This document shows, one piece after another, positions 12,880-25,125 of a stretch of 64,000 nucleotides of DNA. The notes under the pieces were generated by a model. The model searched no databases and was not told the DNA's origin. It worked only from the letters and a program-made list of their open reading frames with translations. The DNA comes from Branchiostoma lanceolatum (taxonomy: Eukaryota > Chordata > Leptocardii > Amphioxiformes > Branchiostomatidae). The stretch lies in the NCBI RefSeq assembly GCF_035083965.1, contig NC_089725.1, forward strand, positions 27,785,925 through 27,849,924, written 5' to 3'. Each line of letters starts with the position of its first letter. Position 1 is the first letter of the stretch. The translations under genes were made by a program, and so were the position numbers.

Positions 12880-12883
12880 CACA

Positions 12884-12933
<50 letters not shown>

Positions 12934-12952
12934 TGCGTGTGTGCCTGTGTGT
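12680..12952. repeat. GT/GC-rich and GA microsatellite tract
   Basis: Alternating purine-pyrimidine sequence dominated by TGTG and TGCG runs, including a pure GT stretch near 12842-12871 and a GA stretch near 12902-12931. Such tracts can adopt Z-DNA. Frames of Cys-Val or Thr-His here are artefacts. Confidence 0.95.
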
Positions 12953-14699
12953 TTCATTAGAGCCTGTTTAAAAACATGTCACGAAGTTTTCCCATATCTG
13001 ATTTAAGATGCCCAGAAAGGCTCTAAAGGTGCGAACGCTGATATGGGAAGGCGTTAATTACTCCTTTTTGTGACGTCTAATTGGAAGATAGGGCACCTGG
13101 GGGCCGTATTCACGTCTGCTTCAGGAAGACGTCTAAATCACCCGCAGATGTTGTCTGCTCTTCTACGTAGGATGTTTCGCGCCCAGGTCGATGAATATAT
13201 GATTGACAGCCATGTGAAGTTAGTTATTAAACAACAAAATTATACATACGCCTCATATCTTTTCATTTATTTTCTTGTGCTTTAAGTGTTGTTGTTCTTC
13301 TTTAAACTACTGGTGCACGTTAGAAACATTGATGCATACAATTACACAACAGCTCATAGGTACCCTTTCTTGTTTAAGTTCACAGTTGAAGTTTTGCTAA
13401 TGACTACAACTGTTCTTTCTTGACAAGCGAAATATAGACCTTTTAAAAGTGGTCCTAATCAGACTTCACTTCATTTCGTTCTTGAGTAAAACACGAAGAA
13501 ACATAAAATCTACAAGGGATTTTATATCTTTTTTGTTTAACTGCAGGTCGACTCCTAGTAGAAAACTGCATCATGCCACAAGAAGCTTATCTCCAAGCAG
13601 ATTGTTGGAGGCAAAATCATGGGTTTCCTAACTCATAGTCATTATTACAAACTAACTCTCAATACTATCAGTAGATGTAACAGAAACGTGGAGCTAGAAA
13701 GACGTCACAATTTTTCATCTGCATCTGCTTGTAGATTTACAATGAGCTGCTTCGGACCGATCGATGCGCATTAAACAATTACTAGAGCCTCGAGTGATGT
13801 AATCACGATATCAAGGTGATATGAGCTGTAATGCGGGCTGTAAAAGTTCCTAATGCGTGGTCTTTCTTCATACTGCACGTCGCCAATCTCAACATCATCT
13901 CGTTGGACCTCCTTTTCAACAGACGGCGATGTCTGAGCGACCTTAGAGCGACCAAAATTGGATATGTGTAACCCTTGATTCGATAATTGGAATATGATGC
14001 AAGAAGTAAAAGTATGAATTAAAAGACAACAAAACACACAAGACGTACATGAATCCGTTCTTTATCCGTGAAATTCGTTGAGCGATCCGTAAAATCTTTG
14101 GTCGCTCAGTAGTTGCTCAGCGGTCGCAACCTACAGTGGAAAAGGTGTTTTGAAGTAATCATAATCGACGAGGCAATAAAGATCGCTAACTCGGATCCCA
14201 GTGAACAACCTCATGGTGGTTTACTAATGAGATACGAACATCTCTCCGATTACTATCATGATGTAGTCAGGATACGGTGATGTACGTAGGTATCGCTGAC
14301 AAGAGGCCATGGATTACAGTAGCTCGCTGCATCTTGCAGACTCTCAGTAAAATCTCCCCACGCCATCTTGGGTTCCTCTGTGATAAGTTGATCGGATTTA
14401 CAGTACGCGAGGGAAATTTCCTACTGCTTCGTTCGGAGAACGCGAAGGAGTTTTGTGTGTGGAACGACATGCTCGCAGCCGTACCCGACGTGCCTGAGGG
14501 ACTTTGCTCCGTCGCATAATGGCCATACACAGAAGTGGAACAAATCTGTGTTTTTCCTTCTTACTTCCTTGAGAGATGGGCAAGATTTCTCTCCAGTCGC
14601 CTCCCTACAACCTAATGTCTCGTCTGTCCCAGTCTGCGCGTACATGGTCATGCTTCATATTCAATATAACTTTGGCTATTAGTAGATAGATAATTATTC
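12953..14699. other. intergenic, no confident gene
   Basis: A minus-strand frame at 13771-14037 ends with a mixed-composition stretch rich in Glu, Asp, Arg and Tyr that could be an exon, but no family or splice pair could be shown. A single phrase ATCTCCAAGCAGAT at 13589 matches the terminal repeat of a MITE family found elsewhere in the window. Overlapping frames at 14267-14682 are unrecognised. Confidence 0.35.
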
Positions 14700-14700
14700 T

Positions 14701-14852
14701 TAGCTTCCACCAGACCCCATAGGTCGCTGGAAAAATAGTCGAAATTTAGCCAAATAGGCAGATTACATGCCATATGAGCTTACTTACATGTAGGTCCCAG
14801 CCGGCCAATCTCTACTATTTTTCCAACGACCTATGGAGCCTGGTAGAGGCTA
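14701..14852. mobile_element. 152-bp inverted-repeat element
   Basis: The left end reads TAGCTTCCACCAGACCCCAT and continues through a GGTCGCTGGAAAAATAGT phrase; the right end is its reverse complement with several mismatches (ends CTGGTAGAGGCTA). A related left end occurs at about 21182 (CTCTACCAGACTCCATATG). It has no coding capacity. No target duplication is clear. Confidence 0.7.
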
Positions 14853-16455
14853 AACTGTTGAGGTATCCTTTAGTTTGCCACAAACACTGATGGCTTGATC
14901 ATGTTAAGTTTCACTTTACAACGTTTACGCTATTAATGTGCTTTCCAAGACCGACGGTGGGCAGTAGGAACTGAACGCTAACGTTTATCAGTAGAATCCG
15001 GTTGTAGCGAATCCTGCTAACATCAATTCATTGAAAAGTTTCGACATAACATGGAGGTGGGGTTAAACTTAGTTCAAAAAGTGAAGTATATGACATGTGC
15101 ATCAAATTTAAAGTTATGAAGTTTCTTTCTTTGGAGAGAAGTTCTTGTCCAGAATGTTATCGTTATATGTTCCTTAATGACTAGAAAGGTCGGGGAGGGA
15201 GCTTGACATTTAGGTCGTCCTCCCCAGAGCCCCCTCATACTCAGGAAGATCTTATCCGTTGATTAAAGACCGTACATGCCCCAGAACTAGGTTAAAACGT
15301 ATCAAAGGTTTTACAAGTCCTCATGATATGTGGTGTGAATTCGGAAAAAGTGGGACATCTTCCACCGATGTCGCCCGAAATTTACTGTCATTACTATCGT
15401 GTCGAGGCCTTTAAAAGTATTACTGGGGAAGTATAGCACCGCACACACACACGAAATACAGACAGAGTCAATTGATTCGTGGGATCCTATCATGAGTTTA
15501 TTGAAGGTGTAAATCCTGTCCAAGACCTGGGGGTATCAGACACGATTATGGGAGACTTTTTGTGCCGCAAAGTCAGGAACACCCGATGAGATGCCGTCAC
15601 CCTTACGTCTCGAACTCATTCCCGGTGATTTTCTTCCTTGATCTCCGAGATTACTTTCGAGGCATGTGATCTCCGAGGCTAGCTCAGCCCCCCTACCGAT
15701 TATACACCCTATTTGGACCGTTTTCTACGACTTTTTCACGCTCAACCGGGCCCGGTAGACTAACTTTTTGCCTAGATCAATATCTCGACAAATAATCAAC
15801 AACAAATAGTTTTAGAATTAGGTCACAGTCTGCGCGTCGTTTCTTTGATTTGCAACACCGCCCTGGAGGAGCTAGGCCATGGCACACCGAGGAGGTGTTT
15901 AGCATAGATCGATTTATATGACACAATTTCAAGGTGCATGCGTGGGCGGGCCCCGCGCTGTAATCACTTCATCAAGGTAATTCTGCGGCTCCTGGGAGTT
16001 GTAAGGAATGTGGAAACTCTCTGTACGTGTCTGGAAAACTCACGGGATGTTAACGTTACGACGTAGAACCGTTACAGTGCTATCAAGTGTAGGAGTAGTG
16101 CAACATTACCCAAGACGTTTCATGTACTTATTTCACGTCCTGACCCAATTTCTCTCTATTTAGACCAATTCAAATGTACGAAAAAAATGTAGAAAAAACG
16201 ACTTAAGAGTGTCAACATATGAAGTTTAACATGAGACATACAACACCTCATAATGTCTTCTATAAATATTGTATACCTTAGAATCTACGAGTAGATTGGA
16301 CTAGATTGATGTAACTACCCAGTAGTCGTATACAGCACTTTTCCTTACATAGTACCTGTTACAACTGCGATAAACTGTGACTTGGCTTGACTTGAATCTC
16401 ATGGCCAGTGAAGATAACACTTTATAAAGAATTCCATAAGTAAACATGTACAGGT
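14853..16455. other. intergenic, nothing recognised
   Basis: No supported exon or repeat family was found here. Confidence 0.4.
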
Positions 16456-16796
16456 GGTATTGGAGATGGGGACACAAAGCCGGCAGCGCAGTGTATGGAG
16501 GCGTGAGGTGCAAGCCTCAGGCGTCAAACCCGGCCCTGCACCGTGTTAAAGAACTCAGCGCATTTATTAAGAAGTAACGTTAGTAGGGATAAGCCGGTGT
16601 GCTTGGCTGAAAAATCGAGCCACGGAGAAGCCACCGTTCTACTGCTAGCTACTTGAAAAAGCTAGCCTGGAGTCCACCCTTGTTAGCTTTGGCCCGCCCC
16701 TAACGGTACGTCGCTATACCGCCAACAGTCGCCACTCCAGGCTTTGAAAAAGCATCATGCTGAACCACATTTGAATTAAGGATGACTTCGAACAAA
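16456..16796 (+). mobile_element. dispersed SINE-like repeat, copy 1, interrupted
   Basis: It matches the copies at 45030-45352 (same strand) and 27757-28088 (opposite strand). Shared phrases are GAC(A/G)(C/T)AAAGCCGGC, GCCGGTGTGCTT or its variant CCCGGTGTGCTTCC, and AAGCATCATGCT near the end. This copy lacks the left portion and carries an 82-bp inserted element at 16663-16744. Confidence 0.7.
16663..16744. mobile_element. 82-bp relative of the 162-bp palindrome, 9-bp target duplication
   Basis: The ends TAGCCTGGAGTCCACCC and ACTCCAGGCTT match the terminal sequence of the palindrome at 8261-8422, and an internal TTAGCTTTGGCC parallels its TTAGCTTCCGGCC. The 9-bp direct repeat TGAAAAAGC lies directly outside at 16654-16662 and 16745-16753. 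The empty site is visible in the SINE-like copy near 45309-45330 (GCTACTTGAGAAAGCATC). The two insertions therefore define one family with 9-bp duplications. Confidence 0.85.
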
Positions 16797-19564
16797 AACC
16801 GGGTGGTATCATACATGCGTGGTGTGGGTAGAGCCCACTTGACTGACCTGTGTGTAGCTAATTCCTTTTTCGTCGTCATCAAAGTGTCTTGCAGCCAGAT
16901 CCGAACGAAAACAAAATGTATTGCCAAACCAGCTAGACTTACTTAGTGTTCATAAGGAATCACCGTTACTGGATATCCGTGACCAAGTTGACCAGCTGTA
17001 GCAACGGATCGATACAGATATCCAGCCCAGTACGTAAATTTCAACTTTTAATAGACGAATATAGTGTCTCCGGCTAAAAGCCAGACGATTGAATGCACCT
17101 TGCATTCATGTAGTCAAAAGCTCCAGTTCCCGCGAACCAAACTCCGTAACTTTGTATATTGTCAAGTTCCCACCTAGAATTAAGCATTTTTCATCACTGT
17201 CGTAAAGTTTGCACTCTTAGGACTGCAATTCAGTAGAACATGAATTATGTGTCGTCTTTGTCAGCTTCAGATATAGACCCTGTAGGATTATATACGCACA
17301 TCTGGGCTGAGCTATCACCTCTCAAATATACAGGGATTTTTCAACGTCTTGCGAGAGTTCAGGTATCGGCACCCGTGCAGCGCAGGACAGAACTCGCCTG
17401 TGATGATGATTCGTCAGCGCAGCTGTCACACAAGACGGCAACCTTGCCCTAATGGATAAGGTCAATGTGTGAAGGGTTACCGCCCAAGCGCCGCCGAGTG
17501 CCCTTCAAACGGTTCCAATTACTTTAGAATATACAACCTGACGTAGACAAGGAACATTAGGGGCACGCCGTGGACCCAGGGCGGGTCGTTAAACTTAGTT
17601 TCTAATTTCTTCGACCTCCCACACGGAATAAGCCATCTCTTACGGAATCCCCGCCAACCTTGACGTATAGTGCGTAGCGTTACGCGCGATTGTCGTGGGT
17701 TTGATCGGCGTTACTATTGGGATGTAGTGATGAAACTGTTGTTATAGCGTAACAGACTTTAGGCTTCCACGCTGCCGTAAAGGACTGTCTCCAATACACA
17801 ACGCGTATTCATTTGTACACCGCTTTAATGATCTGGAAAAGGTGATCCGATGCATCATATTTTCCACATCATCAAGGCTACAAGACAACCATCTCTCATA
17901 TCTGACATGCTGAATTCCGCGTATCTAAGCCTCCGGAAGGGGATATCCTTGTCGGAGCCAAGACAGATCGAAGGATCTTGTTCTTTTCACGAAGACAGTT
18001 TAGCGGTCCTTCCAAAGGGGCCAATAGATTTCTGCCGGGGTGGGCTTCTTCGGGGAACATGTCGCCATCTGTTATGGCCTATATGAGCCATATGCCACGT
18101 ACATGAAGAGATTCTCATTGGAAGTGTGTGAACCGTAGTTTTATAGATCCGTCTCCAAGGGTACCACTGATCACCGGCTGTTCCAGGCAGCGCCGGGTTT
18201 GTCTGCCGCTTCACGGATGGATGAACCCCGTAAAACGGCATATGGTCGAGCGCTTTCGCGACGTCCCCCATTTCATTTGGGTGATTTGGTGGGTATCAGT
18301 ACAGTCGCCTGGTGCCTGGATGCCTTCCAAGTATCTCTGCGCGCGCCGCACCTTGTATGGCCTCAAGTATACACGTCTCCTCTCCAGCAGTGCGCGACTC
18401 TCTGGGCGTTAATTTTCATCACCGATCGCTAGTTTTGACGCGTGTTTTACATATCATTAAGTGAAGGTAAAGCTAAAAGTCCCATAGCCCTGAGGCCCCA
18501 GGGCAGTCAGTGGTTAAACTTTGTAAATCCACTGTGTCAGTCACGGGTACGTTATCGGAGGACGGAATCCATCCTTCTCCTTCCACCTTCTTTTAACCTC
18601 CCCAACCGAAGTCAGATACCCATCTACACCCGGGTGGAGTGAGAAAAGTCGGAACGTTTGACGAGTAAATCCCGCCAAAAAGGATGGTTAGTTACCATGA
18701 CTGAGTCACGATTGAGAAGGAATCCCAACTTTAACATCTATATGCATGTCCCGGAATGACTTCCACACAAACTTCCGATAGGAATAATCATCACTCTGAA
18801 GGCCTAGAATGATGGCCTTGACAAGTCAGCGTTTTGTCTTATCGTAATAAATCTTTTATCATATATGCAGCTTCTTAGGCGGGGCACTTCTGTCCCCCGG
18901 GGCTGGGGATTATCTTGACTGTCTAATGTATCCCTCACACACACATTCGTTACTCGGGGCTGACGTTAAGGAGTCCGTCATGAATTAATAAAGCACCATC
19001 CGTCCTCGACCAACACATCCGTTCACGTGAGTTTTCCAGTCTGCGGTACCGCCGGTAGTCAATACTATCAGCTGTCAGGTGTACAAGTCTACATACATAT
19101 TTCAATGCCTATCGCCGATCATGTCATCTTCAGAACTTGGCGCTATGGTGGAAGTGGTACTGGAACTCACTGGGAGAAGAATCTGGGCAATATATTCAAA
19201 GTCAGCGAAGCAACTATCAAAATAAAGAGCAGAACAGCACTGGCTATGCCAGAGAGCGAACGTTCGTTAGTATATATATTAGGATATAGTATTTTAGTGT
19301 TTCATGTTTTCGTGTTCTACATCCATTAGACCACAAGTGGTCATCAGTGCATTTAACCCTTTGGGCATGAATATGCGATAGATATTATCATTACACCATA
19401 TATTGTATAGGAATATAGCAGAACACTGCCTCTTGCCTGTTTTCAACAGTTACGATCTGCGCACTGTGTGTTAACGTTACCAAATGTACAAGTGTGTAGA
19501 TTGTGTAAAATAATTGTATAGTAAAACAACTACAATAGTCGTACGACTGTCAGACCAGACCAAA
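16797..19564. other. intergenic, no gene recognised
   Basis: Several overlapping frames of 66-94 codons occur in the relatively GC-rich stretch 17850-18650 on both strands, none recognisable. A frame at 19027-19329 is likewise unassigned. Confidence 0.35.
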
Positions 19565-19730
19565 TACTGTAAATGCTGAAATTTTCGCGGTGGTTTTTGC
19601 GGTGACCTCTCCACCGCGAACTTAAAGCTACCGCGAAAATGTCCGCCTACCCTTCTATGTCAACCGCGAAAATTCCATATTCTTCCTACTTCGAAAGTAA
19701 ATCCACGCGAACTTGAATGCAGTTACAGTA
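19565..19730. mobile_element. MITE with TACTGTAAATGC termini, copy 1
   Basis: Begins TACTGTAAATGC and ends GCAGTTACAGTA. The interior is rich in repeated CCGCGAA / TTCGCGGT phrases that can pair with one another. A second copy is at 32534-32737. No coding capacity. Confidence 0.85.
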
Positions 19731-20257
19731 CCATTCTTGGCCAATCAGTTTACAATATATCTACGTACGTACCACATTTAGCTTTTAGTACTCTACTTAC
19801 GAGGCTCGCGGTAAGAGCGCCCAATAGACTTTGAACGACGGTTCATTGGCATCTGTTGTCTTTCGGATTGGTTCAGAGAGAAGAGACAGCGATGATCTTA
19901 ATGGTGTGATTGATTTCCAATTAGTGTGATTAGGGTGAAATACCGGCGTTCTGTACGTTAATTAGTCTCATTACCAGAGAAATGTAAGAAGTAACGATTT
20001 TCTATTAGACATGTCCCCGACCAGCAGGCAGTCCGAATAATTACTGCAATTTTTAAGGGACTTTCGCCGAACTACCTTCAGAACAGAACAATACGAAGAA
20101 AGTTGGCTGTCGTTTCAGGAAGAGACCGCAAGGAGGCGCTCATTGCCATCTTCTTGCGAAATTAGTATTCGTTTGACTAACAACAGAGGGGAACTTTTTT
20201 GATCTTTTTAATCACGCTTTTCCCTATTTGACGCCATGGTTTTGAGAATAATCTTTA

Positions 20258-20388
20258 ATCTCCAAGCAGATGTTGAGGCTGAATCGTAACGTTTTCCTAG
20301 CTGCCCTTTTTTGTCGAGGCAGATTGACACAGAGAATGGCAGCTTAGAACACATGACCATTTGCTCTTCCCAACATCTGCTTGGAAAT
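20258..20388. mobile_element. 131-bp MITE with ATCTCCAAGCAGATG termini, copy 1
   Basis: Left end ATCTCCAAGCAGATGTTG; right end is its reverse complement with one mismatch (CAACATCTGCTTGGAAAT). The same terminal repeat delimits the element at 29295-29477 and occurs as solo ends at 13589 and 33643. No frame inside. Confidence 0.85.
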
Positions 20389-21344
20389 AAGATAATCCTT
20401 ACAGACTGAGACTATCAGTACTTAAAGCAATTTCAATGGCTTGTTTTGTCTGTCCAAATGCCTGAGGACAGACGTATGTAAGGACTTAACAAAAGAAGTC
20501 TATATCGGCATTAGGTGAGCCCAACATACAACCGACTGCGGGCGAAGGTGCATCCACCGATGTACTACAGTTTTAAAGCGGGCGTCACACAACAGGAAAA
20601 TGTCGATCGACAACTCTTAGAAATCTTAAAGGACCGTGACTTTCTATAGCAATACAACCGGTGTCGTCTCGAGCAGTGCGCGATTTTTAGAGATCGGCCT
20701 ATGCCCGAATGTTACCTCACCAATAAAACTGGGTACGTTCTCAGGTGAAAAATACGCTCAATTCTCTGGCGATTTTCAAATGTCAGCGACCTTTTTTCGA
20801 TCAACAAATTGGGGCGAAGGCCGTCGACAGTGTGACGCCGGCTTTAAATAAAATGTTGCCCTCCAGCTACAAACGTGTCATTTCTGATAATAGATACAAT
20901 AAAGCCAGAGATGAGTGCTGACTTCCCGCGCTAGGTTCAGATTTTGTTGTTTTCTTTTATTGAAACGCATAAAAATGAAAAATGACAAGGTGCCGAGGCA
21001 CTCAGGCCGAAAGAGTTGATATCTAAGCGTCGCTGTTAAGTTTTGTTTGGTAGCTACATCTTTATATCTACTAAGACTAACAGCTGCTTGAAGATAGGAT
21101 CAATATAAGATATGTTTTTAATCGCAGACCGAGAAAAGAATTTGAGGTTCGTGGTTTGTCGCTGGGATGTAGCTATTCGGTTAGTCTCTACCAGACTCCA
21201 TATGTAGCTGGTAAAGATGATAATGATCAGCCAAATAGGTTGAATTATTTTCCGTAGGAATCAGCAGATCATAGAGACCAACGTCATTCTCAACCAAGCT
21301 CAGTTCCCCTACCAAGTATCTCTACTTTGACCAACCCCTACAAT
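20389..21344. other. intergenic; partial inverted-repeat relic near 21180
   Basis: The phrase TAGTCTCTACCAGACTCC near 21181 resembles the end of the element at 14701-14852. No gene is recognised. Confidence 0.4.
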
Positions 21345-21430
21345 GTTTGATTTGATTTGATTTATTTATTTGGCAGTAAAAAAAAGGACAGCCAAGGCTA
21401 CCCAACTAGCCGAAGGCTATTACAAAGGGT
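21345..21430 (-). mobile_element. 3' end of a CR1-like LINE, minus strand
   Basis: Read on the minus strand it ends with AGCCTTCGGCTAGTTGGGTA, then GCCTTGGCTGTCC, then CCAAATAAATAAA and a TCAAA tandem tail. A short hairpin followed by a simple repeat instead of poly-A is characteristic of CR1-group LINE 3' ends. Only the extreme 3' end is seen; no reverse transcriptase lies next to it. Confidence 0.6.
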
Positions 21431-24400
21431 TAGCTTTCTTCCATCCAGATTGACCTGCTTTAGCCAACCCACATGACCGACATCATCACCCAGGGCAAGC
21501 CTGAGACCAACGAGTTTGTCTCCTACGACTGTCTTCGGAGAGGTCTTGCAGAGACTACCGTCTCGTCGCCTGTATGCCCATCAGACCCCGCGTCCCGTAT
21601 CCCATCTCAGCTAATATCTCTGCACCGCTGAGAAGTACGCCTGACTGCTTTAGTACCGATACTTGCGATAGACTCCCGATGTGAGCGGTCTGAACAGTTA
21701 TGGAGCTATAACGAGCAGCAGCTGATGGAGAGACGCATAAACCGGATGGGAGAAGGCTGATACCCTGAATGGCGAACGAGTATCGGATTTGATAAACTAG
21801 CGAGAACGGTCTATGATCGGGGATCTGAGTGACGATGACTTCGATAAACGTGCGGATAACGACTATCTGCCATTATGGACATGGTATCGTTCATTTGTCT
21901 TGCCAACACTCGGTGAGTGTCTGATACACACTAGTACTGTGATCCTTCAAATGTCCGATAAAAACGTGCGGATACAATAAGTGGTCTCATATTCCTGTTA
22001 GGCGCTGTGCCATTTGCCGGGTCCCCTCTTAAATCGAAGAATCCCGGGAGACTGACTAGATACCCTCAAGTCCGAACCCTAAACCCTCCATAACCCCTCA
22101 GGCAGCGGCTGTCCTGATGAACACTGATGCCGTAAGACGCATTGATACATCCGGTTCAATACTGATGACGCACTGCACCTGTGGTGGTGCCTCGTATTCT
22201 GGCAACTTTACAAGTTTTCTTTTTCAGACCGCCCCTGTGGGCTTGAGATTCCCCGTTGCGGTTGTTATACTGTGACAGCACATTTGTATCTTGATAGAAA
22301 ACTTGAAGTACCGATATCTCATTACGTTTCAGTACTAAGTTGAGAAAAAATGAGCATGTTGGGTCAAGACAGCCTGTTCAGTACTCCATATATATGGCCT
22401 TCGTCGGTCAATATTTTGTTCCTGCATCAAAGACCAACTCCAGTCTTTGTCTATGAATGATCAATCCACCGCTTTTGTGACGTCGCGTGATCCAGATAGG
22501 ACACGTGATTCGGTGAGCAGTGTACCATACGTTGCAGAAAGTCTATGGCGCCCCCCGTCACTGTTCAGAATGACTTCTATCAACACAGATGAACTTTTAA
22601 GTTAAGATAACCTAAACGTCATGTGCCTGGCGAAACATGATTCAAACTACTAGTTGTCACTGAAAGAACAAGACGTAGACACAACACGATAACGTTGTAA
22701 CTATTGTGTAAGATGTAGTAGGTGCTGATATGCTGCTGATATCTTAGCATCAATACAGTGCGAGAGTGTAAAATGTTCCATGACTGAGTTTGCCGCTTGA
22801 GTTGTGTGATCGTGAAAGTCTGTTCTAAAGATTTGAATCAGATAAATCATAATGCCATAACATTTTCGTGTTTGAATTGGAAGTAAAGTTGCTTTACATA
22901 AGAGCTGCGTGATCGTAGAAGTCTGTTTTAAAATGAAAAGTTAAACGAACAGACATTGTAACACCATAACGTTGTCTTGTTCAATAGGTAAATGTAACGT
23001 GTGCATTCAGTCACTACTCGTCATCACTTACAAGTGTCACTGTGAAACAGGTTACATTATGTAACGTTACCGCCGAAATGTCAAACCGATTCACACTGCC
23101 AGCACTCTGCCATTTTCCATGATTGTCTCATTCTACTTCACACAAATCTGCAGTCACACGACAACCTATATGTCACGAAAGGTCTGTCTCGCAATTATTG
23201 GCGCATTACTTTTATTACATCATCACCCTGTCTGGTGACTGCAAACGCATCGTCGTCGCTTTATTTAGAATTGTCTGTAGTATCTTGCTCACTTATCTTC
23301 AGACGTACATGAAGACTTTAAAAGAAGAACGCAAACTATAAGAAAGTAGACTTAGATACTTGAATGTCAACTTATTCAGCAAGATGGCTTGTGTTATTCC
23401 GTGAGTTGTGCCTTGATATTCACGCTTCAATACAATTTCGAGTGGCCGAAGCTGCCAAGCATTCGACTATTGAGTTTGAGCTCCAAGCTTCTTTTGTAAC
23501 ATAATGATTATGTAGTTGCTCGTTCTTAAAAATCCGACGAGAGGAACACTTTATACAGTCGAACGAAATTCTAAATGACATACCTAACGCATGGATGATA
23601 ATTTATATTTTGCCGTCACGGACAGCCTTACAGTGCATTTATATTACTATGTCATGTAATTGCCACATCATGATACTACACCTGTCAACGTGTGCCAATT
23701 GTGTAGCAATTATCAATATCCTTGTTTTAATGTGATCGTCACGCCGAATTTAACACAGATTCAAGTTGTCTTTTTGGCAACTATCGACATCACTTTTACA
23801 GTAATGTATGTCAATCATAAGATTAATGGAATTATATAACTTATCTGAATTCACATTATGCATGGTGTCTCTCCCAACACAAAAAGCTATGTTCCCCTCA
23901 GACATGTGTCACAAATAAAGAATACAGCCGATGGTCTAACCTGGGAAAATGTCATAAGTACCTCTCATACTCCCAAACCCTTGGCACACCATTCGATGGC
24001 TGATGGACCCAGCGCGCATCTATCTGACAGATAACATCGGATGATGCCAATAGTAATGTAATGGTCCTCCTTGTTTGACACAATCAGCTCCGCGAGAATG
24101 ACAACTGTGACGGGATAACAGGATGAGCTTTCTTCTTGACAGTTATCTTAAGGCCTCGTGGTCATCGTGTGCTGTTAGTGTAATCAATCATAGCTTCGTA
24201 CCTGCTGCTCACAAACGTTGAGTCTTACTTCTTCATGGTAAAAGAATGCATAAACCAGCAGAATACCACTATGCCCACTCTTTTAGGCTACCACGTTTTT
24301 AGGCTACAATTCTTTTCTGAACTAATGGTATGAATAATCAATTCTCTAATGCACGAATCAGTGCGATTTATGTATCAATTTGGCTTTCACTACTTTTCCA

Positions 24401-24629
24401 GAATGTAAAGCGAGTCTCGGAAAGAATTATAATGAAATCAAGACGCAGGCCTGCCAAGCAAGATTGTAGATATCAATCTTTCTTGAAAAATTTTTAACAT
24501 TGTGTTATTTTTACCCATTACATGTATTCAATTAAATGTTGCTGTCGCTTTTCTTTAAACTCATCATAGCGCCGTACTTTGCTTTCCTGATTCAACTGAA
24601 GGCTTCTAACACAACATCAGCAAACGACT
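21431..24629. other. intergenic, no gene recognised
   Basis: AT-rich, low in long open frames. Nothing could be named. Confidence 0.4.
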
Positions 24630-24855
24630 TGAAATACAGAACAAGTTCTTGACGAATACTTTCGGAAAGAAAGTGTCCCGAGTCACGTTGAAGATCTCGT
24701 CTGAAATACATAGCTCGTTCTAGACAGATACTTTTGGGCAGAAAGTGTCCCAGTCCACATTGAAGATCTCGTCTGAAATCCAGAACTCGTTCTTGACAGA
24801 CACTTTTGGGAAGAAAGTGTCCCGAGCCACGTTGAAGGTCTCGTCTGAATCGATG
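24630..24855. repeat. three tandem units of about 70-73 bp
   Basis: The phrases GAAGATCTCGTCTGAAAT, GTTCTTGACAGACACTTTTG and GAAAGAAAGTGTCCCGAG recur three times with modest divergence. The open frame 24745-25077 starts in this repeat and continues into mixed-composition sequence; it is unrecognised and may be incidental. Confidence 0.8.
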
Positions 24856-25125
24856 AGAGGATTCTGGAGGGATTTAGATCGTCTTCTCGTTGACGATCAC
24901 CTCCCCCGTAGCTGCGCCATTGATGAGGTCAGACCTGTCCCCCCGCCGGGCTCCCAAGGAGGTACTTGTCTCTCTCAGAAGACGTCCTCAGAAGACGCTG
25001 TGATGGGGACACGGCGGAATGTAAATCAACCCGGCAGCGTGGATCTGAATTCATCGTCACAGAGGTGTCTCCAGTGAGAAATACTGCTCCCTGGACGAAA
25101 CTAAAACGAGCGACTTCACAACTTA

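Noticed and set aside
12654..12971. Thr-His and Cys-Val repeat proteins
   Set aside because: Generated by the GT-rich microsatellite.
17850..18650. gene in a GC-richer stretch with overlapping frames
   Set aside because: Frames on both strands have similar length and none shows a motif or a convincing splice pair.
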